The notes beneath the pieces are model-generated. The model was given only the letters and a program-made list of their open reading frames with translations, ran no database searches and was not told where the DNA came from. A program made the position numbers and the translations under genes. Of a stretch of 20,548 nucleotides of DNA, positions 15,625 through 20,548 are shown in pieces (the first letter of the stretch is position 1; the number at the start of each line of letters is the position of its first letter). This DNA is from an uncultured Eubacteriales bacterium. GTDB taxonomy: Bacteria; Bacillota; Clostridia; Christensenellales; Christensenellaceae. The stretch is taken from the NCBI GenBank assembly GCA_905193725.1, contig CAJJPW010000014.1, positions 1 to 20,548 on the forward strand, read 5' to 3'.

Positions 15625-17028
15625 TTGGGCGGCTTGTTTGGTGTAGCAAAAAAAGATAATTGCGCGTATGACCTGTTTTTTGGGACGGATTACCATTCCC
15701 ATCTAGGTACGTATCGCGGTGGGATGACGGTATATTCAGAAGGACGGTTTCTGCGGGCCATTCACGGAATTCAAAATTCTCCTTTTCGCACAAAATTTGA
15801 ACAGGACGTGGAGGACTTAACAGGCCCTATGGGCATTGGCAGCATTTCAGATACTGCTCCTCAGCCTTTGACGGTGCGCTCTCACTTAGGAACATATGCA
15901 GTGGCAACTGTAGGGCGCATTAATAATGCAGATAAAATAGTAGAGCGGTGTTTCCAAAACCACTTTGCACAGTTTTCGGAGATGGGCAATGGCAAACTTA
16001 ACCCCACAGAACTGGTGGCAGCGCTCATTGGAAGCCAAGCAACACTGGCAGAGGGCATTCGATATGCACAGGAGTTTATCGATGGCTCGATGACCATGCT
16101 GGTGCTGACGAAAGACGGAATTTACGCGGCGAGAGATAATGTAGGTAGAACCTCCCTTGTGCTAGGAGAAAAGGAAGATGGCTACTGTGTGGCCTCGGAA
16201 AGTTTCTCCTTTTTAAATTTAGGATATCGAGATTTGAGGGAGTTGGGCCCGGCGGAAGTAGTACTGATTACACCGGATGGCGTGGAGCAGATTTTACCTC
16301 CTAAAAATGAGATGAAAATTTGCACTTTCCTTTGGACCTATTATGGATATCCAACTACTTACTATGAGGGAGTCAATGTAGAGCAAATGCGTTATACTAG
16401 CGGAAAAATTCTTGCATCTCGGGATAACGTTCAGCCGGACTTGGTGGCAGGCGTTCCAGATTCCGGTACGGCATACGCCATTGGATATGCTAACTATTCA
16501 GGTATCCCCTTTGCGCGGCCATTTATCAAGTACACCCCTACATGGCCCCGTTCCTTTATGCCTCAAAAACAGTCGATGAGGAACTTGATCGCCCACATGA
16601 AGCTTATCCCAGTGGAAGGCCTAATTAAGGACAAAAAATTGCTTATGATAGATGATTCTATTGTTCGGGGGACACAAATGCGAGAGACGACAGAGTTTTT
16701 ATATCAGAGCGGCGCAAAAGAAGTCCATGTGCGTTCCGCATGCCCGCCCATTTTATTTGGCTGCAAATATCTCAACTTCTCTCGCTCCACATCGGATATG
16801 GATTTGATTGCTCGCAAAAAAATTGCTCAGCGGGAAAAGAATGTGGATATGGAGCTGTTGCAAGAGTATGCAAACCCGGATACAGACCGCCATGCAGCGC
16901 TGACAGAACAGGTGGGAAAAGAACTGCACTTTACTTCGCTGCGTTATCATCGGCTAGACGATCTGAAAAAATCCGTGGGCATTGACCCGTGCAAACTGTG
17001 CACCTATTGCTGGAACGGAAGGGAATAA
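15625..17028 (+). CDS. PurF-like amidophosphoribosyltransferase homologue lacking the catalytic N-terminal Cys
   Basis: A 467-residue homologue of glutamine PRPP amidotransferase, the first enzyme of purine synthesis. The C-terminal phosphoribosyltransferase half is intact, with the PRPP loop LLMIDDSIVRGTQ (339-351) and KYTPTWPRSF. Cysteines at 233, 373 or 380, 456 and 459 could hold the [4Fe-4S] cluster known from B. subtilis PurF. The N-terminal Ntn half starts MGGLFGV, where PurF has MCG: the nucleophile Cys1 is Gly. The HNG oxyanion segment is also changed (ATVGRINNAD). The TTG start is fixed by a well-spaced GGAGG (15612-15616). So it should not hydrolyse glutamine; it may use ammonia, serve another role or be regulatory. 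No other purine gene is adjacent. A terminator follows. Confidence 0.85.
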   Translation: MGGLFGVAKKDNCAYDLFFGTDYHSHLGTYRGGMTVYSEGRFLRAIHGIQNSPFRTKFEQDVEDLTGPMGIGSISDTAPQPLTVRSHLGTYAVATVGRINNADKIVERCFQNHFAQFSEMGNGKLNPTELVAALIGSQATLAEGIRYAQEFIDGSMTMLVLTKDGIYAARDNVGRTSLVLGEKEDGYCVASESFSFLNLGYRDLRELGPAEVVLITPDGVEQILPPKNEMKICTFLWTYYGYPTTYYEGVNVEQMRYTSGKILASRDNVQPDLVAGVPDSGTAYAIGYANYSGIPFARPFIKYTPTWPRSFMPQKQSMRNLIAHMKLIPVEGLIKDKKLLMIDDSIVRGTQMRETTEFLYQSGAKEVHVRSACPPILFGCKYLNFSRSTSDMDLIARKKIAQREKNVDMELLQEYANPDTDRHAALTEQVGKELHFTSLRYHRLDDLKKSVGIDPCKLCTYCWNGRE

Positions 17029-17063
17029 CAAAAGAGTTTAGGTATCATGTGTATGAGTGTGAT

Positions 17064-17093
17064 AAATCCTGCTATTGTGGCGGGATTTTTTTG
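17064..17093 (+). terminator. terminator of the PurF-like gene
   Basis: AATCCTGC (17065-17072) pairs with GCGGGATT (17080-17087) with one G-U, a seven-base loop and a run of seven T, 37 bases past the stop. Confidence 0.85.
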
Positions 17094-17110
17094 TGGAAAG
17101 AAATGTAATT

Positions 17111-17164
17111 TTAAGAATTTCTTAAGGTTTTCTTTAGGAAATTTTGAAGGTTATCCCTTACAAT
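17111..17164 (+). promoter_or_regulatory. phased repeats and -10 box upstream of the ABC operon
   Basis: TTTCTTAAGG (17118-17127) and TTTCTTTAGG (17129-17138) are direct repeats 11 bp apart, with a weaker third copy (TTTTGAAGG, 17142-17150). The first also forms a perfect palindrome TTAAGAA-T-TTCTTAA (17111-17125). TACAAT at 17159-17164 is a reasonable -10 without a fitting -35. This is the layout of a promoter activated by an OmpR-type response regulator, as is common for peptide-resistance ABC operons (inference). Confidence 0.5.
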
Positions 17165-17197
17165 ATTACTCATATAAAGTAAGGAAGGACGGATATT

Positions 17198-18112
17198 ATG
17201 CAGGAGAGCGTACTGACGACAAGAAACCTATGCAAGCAATATGGCTCATTTATGGCGGTAGACCATGTGAACCTGCAAGTAGAGCGAGGGCAAATTTACG
17301 GGCTCGTGGGAAAAAACGGTGCCGGAAAAACCACACTGATGCGGCTCATCACCTCCCAATCCATCCCTACTAGCGGGGAGATCGAGTTATTTGGCGGGTC
17401 CTCTAAGGAAGGGCTGAGAGAGGGAAGAGGAAGATTAGGCGCGGTGGTAGAGACCCCCAGCTTTTACCCTTTTTTGACCGCTCGAGAAAATCTAGAATAC
17501 TATCGAATTCAGCGAGGCATACCGGGAAAACACAGTGTAGACGAAATGCTGGAGCTAGTGGAGTTGGAGAACACTGGGAAGAAGAAGTTTAAAAACTTCT
17601 CGCTGGGCATGAAGCAGAGGCTGGGGCTTGCGCTGGCAATGCTGAGCCATCCCGAACTGCTGGTTTTGGATGAGCCGATCAACGGGCTGGACCCTATGGG
17701 CATCGTTCACCTCCGAAAGGTGCTGCTGCGGCTCAATGAGGAGGAGCACATCACCATCCTGATTTCCAGCCACATTTTGAGTGAGCTCTCCAATTTGGCC
17801 ACCCACTATGGCTTTATCGACGAGGGCAGGCTGTTGCAGCAGACTACAGCAAAAGAGATCCAGCAGGCGTGCAGGGAGTGCATTGAAATTGTGGTGGACG
17901 ATACGGCAAAGGCGGCGGCTGTACTGGAAAATGAGCTACAGTGTAGGGATTTTGAAGTGCTGCCGGATAACCACATGAAGATATACGCCTTTTTAGGGGA
18001 ACCGGCAAAGCTCACTCAAGTGCTGATCCGAAATGATGTGAATATCTTTGAGATCAACAGCCGAGGCGCTAACCTAGAGGACTACTATCTGTCCCTGCTT
18101 AAGCAGTTTTAA
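17198..18112 (+). CDS. ABC transporter ATPase, bacitracin/lantibiotic (BcrA) type
   Basis: A 304-residue ATP-binding subunit of an ABC-2 exporter of the BcrA/lantibiotic-immunity group. Walker A is GKNGAGKT (38-45), the Q-loop region is VVETPSFYPFLTARENL, the signature is FSLGMKQRLGLAL (134-146), Walker B is LLVLDEPINGLDP, and the switch His is in LISSHILSEL. Residues after about 215 form a poorly conserved C-terminal extension typical of this group. The ATG follows AAGGAAGGA. Fourteen bases separate it from the permease gene. With the partner it should export or expel a hydrophobic or cationic peptide, giving self-immunity or resistance. No two-component system or lantibiotic precursor gene is in the window. 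Confidence 0.93.
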   Translation: MQESVLTTRNLCKQYGSFMAVDHVNLQVERGQIYGLVGKNGAGKTTLMRLITSQSIPTSGEIELFGGSSKEGLREGRGRLGAVVETPSFYPFLTARENLEYYRIQRGIPGKHSVDEMLELVELENTGKKKFKNFSLGMKQRLGLALAMLSHPELLVLDEPINGLDPMGIVHLRKVLLRLNEEEHITILISSHILSELSNLATHYGFIDEGRLLQQTTAKEIQQACRECIEIVVDDTAKAAAVLENELQCRDFEVLPDNHMKIYAFLGEPAKLTQVLIRNDVNIFEINSRGANLEDYYLSLLKQF

Positions 18113-18126
18113 GGAGGGGAACGAGC

Positions 18127-18894
18127 ATGTTAAATATGATAAAAAGCGAACTATATAAAACGGCTCGCCGGCCATATGTCTACCTGGTCGTAGGCATTAC
18201 CTGCTTGCTGATCTTGGGAATGGTGCTGATATTTTACTTTACTAATCCCAGTTTTTCTGCTGACAACAGGACCTATTATGAACATATTGCCAGTATGCTG
18301 TTGCAAGCGCTGTCCATTGGAGTGTATTTCGTGGCACCCATCACAGATGCAGTGTTTTCTGAGGAGTACAAGCATCAGACCATGAAAAACACCTTGTCCT
18401 TTGGCATGCCTAGAAGCAGCTATTATTTGGGCAAACTCTTTACCCAACTGATTGTGGCGATCCTCAGCATGGCGGTGATTTTTGCCATCACGCTGGGCGG
18501 CGCTTGGGTTCTGTTGGGGGTGTCGGATGGCATTGGAGCGGCTCAAATTACACAGTTGGTACTTGGCCGCATGTTGCTGGCTTTACCCCTGTGGATTGGT
18601 GCGCTGTGCATCAGCAATTTTTTGGCCTTTTTGATCAAGAGCAGTACGTTATATGCCATCCTCTATGTATTTCTCTTTGCCCTGGTAGCGCCTCTCGTCC
18701 AGGTGTTGGGTATGAGCGTATCCCCTGTGTTTGCTAAGATCTATGAGTGGCTGATTATGCCACAGTTTAACTTGCTGACAGGAGAAGCACTGCAGAACAT
18801 GGATATCATAAGGTGTGTGGTAGTGGGATTAGGCCATGGGCTGGTTGCCACGCTGCTAGGACTCATGATATTCCGGAAAAAGGAGATTAAATAA
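18127..18894 (+). CDS. ABC-2 type permease, lantibiotic/bacitracin-export type
   Basis: A 255-residue membrane subunit partnered with the preceding ATPase. It begins with the usual short cytoplasmic lead (MLNMIKSELYKTARRPYVY) and has about six hydrophobic segments (roughly 18-38, 52-75, 105-130, 145-168, 176-200, 228-248). The EEYKHQTMKNTLSFGMPRSSYYLGK segment between helices 2 and 3 is the cytoplasmic coupling region common to BcrB/LanEFG-type and similar permeases. AAGGAGGGG precedes the ATG. The length fits the family. The substrate is not deducible from the sequence. The two genes make a complete ATPase-permease pair with no extracellular-loop (BceB-like) domain. Confidence 0.88.
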   Translation: MLNMIKSELYKTARRPYVYLVVGITCLLILGMVLIFYFTNPSFSADNRTYYEHIASMLLQALSIGVYFVAPITDAVFSEEYKHQTMKNTLSFGMPRSSYYLGKLFTQLIVAILSMAVIFAITLGGAWVLLGVSDGIGAAQITQLVLGRMLLALPLWIGALCISNFLAFLIKSSTLYAILYVFLFALVAPLVQVLGMSVSPVFAKIYEWLIMPQFNLLTGEALQNMDIIRCVVVGLGHGLVATLLGLMIFRKKEIK

Positions 18895-18980
18895 GCAGGG
18901 TTATTGACGCTCAAATGGAAGGGAAAGGAGCGTGTAAGAAGACAAGGTTTTATATTTCACCATAATGAGATCTCCAAAAC

Positions 18981-19016
18981 ATAGAGAGCCCAAATAAAAC
19001 CAAAGGGGCTCTCTAT
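18981..19016. terminator. long hairpin after the ABC operon
   Basis: Perfect 11-bp stem ATAGAGAGCCC (18981-18991) / GGGCTCTCTAT (19006-19016) with a 14-base loop, 87 bases past the permease stop. The following bases (TGAATTGTT) are only mildly T-rich, so it may be a weak terminator or an RNA-end stabiliser. The rest of the 18895-19173 gap holds only this and the aldehyde dehydrogenase terminator. Confidence 0.5.
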
Positions 19017-19085
19017 TGAATTGTTAAAGAGATCTAAAAGATAGATGACCTCTGGGGCTTGACAACTCCAAAGGGCCGTTTGTAG

Positions 19086-19123
19086 CAAATAAAAGCGGCA
19101 CAGCCAAGGAACTGTGCCACTTT
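19086..19123 (-). terminator. terminator of the aldehyde dehydrogenase gene
   Basis: On the minus strand AAAGTGGCACAG (complement 19112-19123) pairs with CTGTGCCGCTTT (complement 19092-19103), with one G-U and an eight-base loop, followed by TATTTG. It begins 50 bases past the gene's stop. Confidence 0.85.
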
Positions 19124-19173
19124 GCGCTGTAAGGAATAGACTTATGGATGCAGCAAATCCCGTGTAACAAATG

Positions 19174-20548
19174 TTATTCGGAGAAAATTCCCTTTAGAAC
19201 GATAGTTTTCATCTGGGTCATCTCTTCCAATGTATGGGCAATTCCCTCTCTGCCGAGGCCGGTCATCTTGTAGCCTCCAAAGGGCTGATTGGCATTGCGG
19301 TAGTTACCAGAGCCGTTGATGACACAGCCCCCTGCCTGCATCGCACTTGCCACTTTAAAGGCCTTTTTCATGTCTTTGGTCATCACGCCGCTTTGCAGGC
19401 CATAGGGGATCTGATTGGCGATTTGAATAGCCTCGTCCACAGTGTCAAAACCGATGACAGGCCATACAGGGCCAAATACTTCCAGAGGGCCGGCAATATC
19501 CATATCGGGGGTGACGTCCACCAGCAGAGTAGCGTCGATAAATGCACCGTTTCTCTTGCCGCCTAAAATGCATTTTGCGCCTTGGTCTATGGTGTGCTGA
19601 ATTTGGGATTCTACGTCTTTAGCAGCCCGCTCGCTGATAACCGGTCCAAAGGTGGTTTCATCTAAGGTGGGATCTCCCACTTTTACCTGCTCTAAAGCCG
19701 CCTTCAATTTCTGTGTGAATTCCTCTTTAATGGAATTCTGTACGATAAACCGTTTATTGGCACAACATGTCTGACCAGCATTGGAGGCGCGGCCGTTTAC
19801 TGCCTCGCGAACTGCTAGGTCCATGTCGCAATCTTCTAACATAATCATGGGGTCATTGCCGCCCAATTCCAGGAAACAGTGGTGGAGATTTTTGACACAG
19901 TTGCCCATGGTCTCGATGCCCACTTCAGTACTTCCTGTGAGGCTAATGGCATTGATCTTTTCGCTCTCCGCCAGCCATTTGCCGATTTTGGCACCACTGC
20001 CTGTGATGATCTGGCACGCATTTCCAGGGACGCCTGCTTTGATGAGCAGATCTGTCACAAAAATATTGGCCAGCGGCGTGTCAGAGGCTGGTTTGATGAT
20101 GACAGCATTGCCCACAGCCAAAGCTGGCGCAACTTTATGAGCGAAAAGTTCGGTAGGATAGTTAAAGGGGATGACACATGCTACAACCCCTAAAGGTTCT
20201 CTTACAGTAAAAGCAAAGTCATTAATAATCCGCTCTTCGGTGTCCCGAACAAAGGTCTCGCCATATAAGCTCCGAGCCTTTTCAAAGAACCCCCGAAATA
20301 CTACAAGAGCGGCAGCTATTTCGGATCTGCAAAGGGTGATGGCCTTCCCGCCTTCGCGGCAAGCGATTTGTGCCAGCTCTTCAGCGTTTTCTTCTAACAT
20401 ATCGGCAAAATGATAGAGAATGGATAGTCTCTCATGGGTAGGTGTTTGAGACCATTCTAAAAATCCCTTTTTGGCATTTTCTAAAGCTTCTTGGGTGTCT
20501 TCATAAGTGGCAGCAGGTACCGTATCGAATACTTCGCCTGTGGCAGGG
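19174..20548 (-). CDS. NAD(P)-dependent aldehyde dehydrogenase, 5' end outside window
   Basis: Partial gene: the frame stays open to the right edge, entering with the usual PATGEVFDTVP segment, so only a few tens of N-terminal residues are missing. It oxidises an aldehyde to the acid by a cysteine mechanism. The NAD(P) site contains IPFNYPTELFAHKVAPALA and IKPASDTPL, and the GSTEVG turn follows. The general-base Glu is in LELGGNDP, and the nucleophile Cys in NAGQTCCANKR, encoded near complement 19765. The C-terminal PFGGYKMTGLGREG is standard. It resembles lactaldehyde, glycolaldehyde and succinate-semialdehyde type enzymes; the substrate is undecided. Convergent with the ABC operon and ended by its own terminator. 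Confidence 0.93.
   Translation of the reverse strand, partial: PATGEVFDTVPAATYEDTQEALENAKKGFLEWSQTPTHERLSILYHFADMLEENAEELAQIACREGGKAITLCRSEIAAALVVFRGFFEKARSLYGETFVRDTEERIINDFAFTVREPLGVVACVIPFNYPTELFAHKVAPALAVGNAVIIKPASDTPLANIFVTDLLIKAGVPGNACQIITGSGAKIGKWLAESEKINAISLTGSTEVGIETMGNCVKNLHHCFLELGGNDPMIMLEDCDMDLAVREAVNGRASNAGQTCCANKRFIVQNSIKEEFTQKLKAALEQVKVGDPTLDETTFGPVISERAAKDVESQIQHTIDQGAKCILGGKRNGAFIDATLLVDVTPDMDIAGPLEVFGPVWPVIGFDTVDEAIQIANQIPYGLQSGVMTKDMKKAFKVASAMQAGGCVINGSGNYRNANQPFGGYKMTGLGREGIAHTLEEMTQMKTIVLKGIFSE

Overview
The window looks like a piece of a spore-forming Firmicute of the class Clostridia, probably a metagenome contig. The main evidence is a yabP-yabQ-divIC sporulation/division cluster, prfB with its programmed frameshift, good Shine-Dalgarno sequences, frequent GTG and TTG starts, and sigma-A type promoters (TTGACA-17-TATAAT) in front of the tRNAs. 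Most of the window has moderate GC. The first ~1.15 kb is strikingly AT-rich (22-27% GC in the two 60-base lines I counted) and looks foreign or chimeric.

Layout. 1-1140 (minus): an AT-rich pair made of a membrane-anchored CHAP hydrolase and the start of a small lipoprotein. 1249-5875 (minus): a carbohydrate operon read as zinc alcohol dehydrogenase, split transketolase (N then C subunit) and GPH sugar symporter, with a promoter and palindrome near 5930-5970. 6193-7508 (plus): prfB, with a clear promoter, a leader holding three successive hairpins, the in-frame TGA frameshift site and a terminator. 7520-8589 (minus): a DUF3048 lipoprotein whose 3' end is frameshifted. 8785-10875 (plus): yabP, yabQ, a divIC/ftsB-like gene and a ppx/gppA phosphatase.

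10881-13015 is an accessory hotspot between two CAT-anticodon tRNAs. The initiator tRNA-fMet 3' end doubles as the last codons of a decayed serine recombinase on the opposite strand. Behind it lies a gene combining an McrB-N-like (DUF3578) domain with a DUF3883 nuclease-like domain, a plausible single-gene defence cargo. The elongator tRNA-Met follows.

13245-15254 (plus): a 669-residue lipoprotein with a caspase-like His/Cys pair. 15625-17028 (plus): a PurF homologue that has lost the N-terminal catalytic cysteine. 17118-18894 (plus): a BcrA-type ABC ATPase and its permease behind phased direct repeats. 19174 to the window end (minus): an aldehyde dehydrogenase, cut by the edge.

The strongest leads are the tRNA-fMet/recombinase overlap with its mismatched T-stem, the DUF3578-DUF3883 protein, the caspase-like lipoprotein, the Cys-less PurF paralogue, and the AT-rich CHAP segment. 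No CRISPR array, rRNA or intact insertion sequence is visible.
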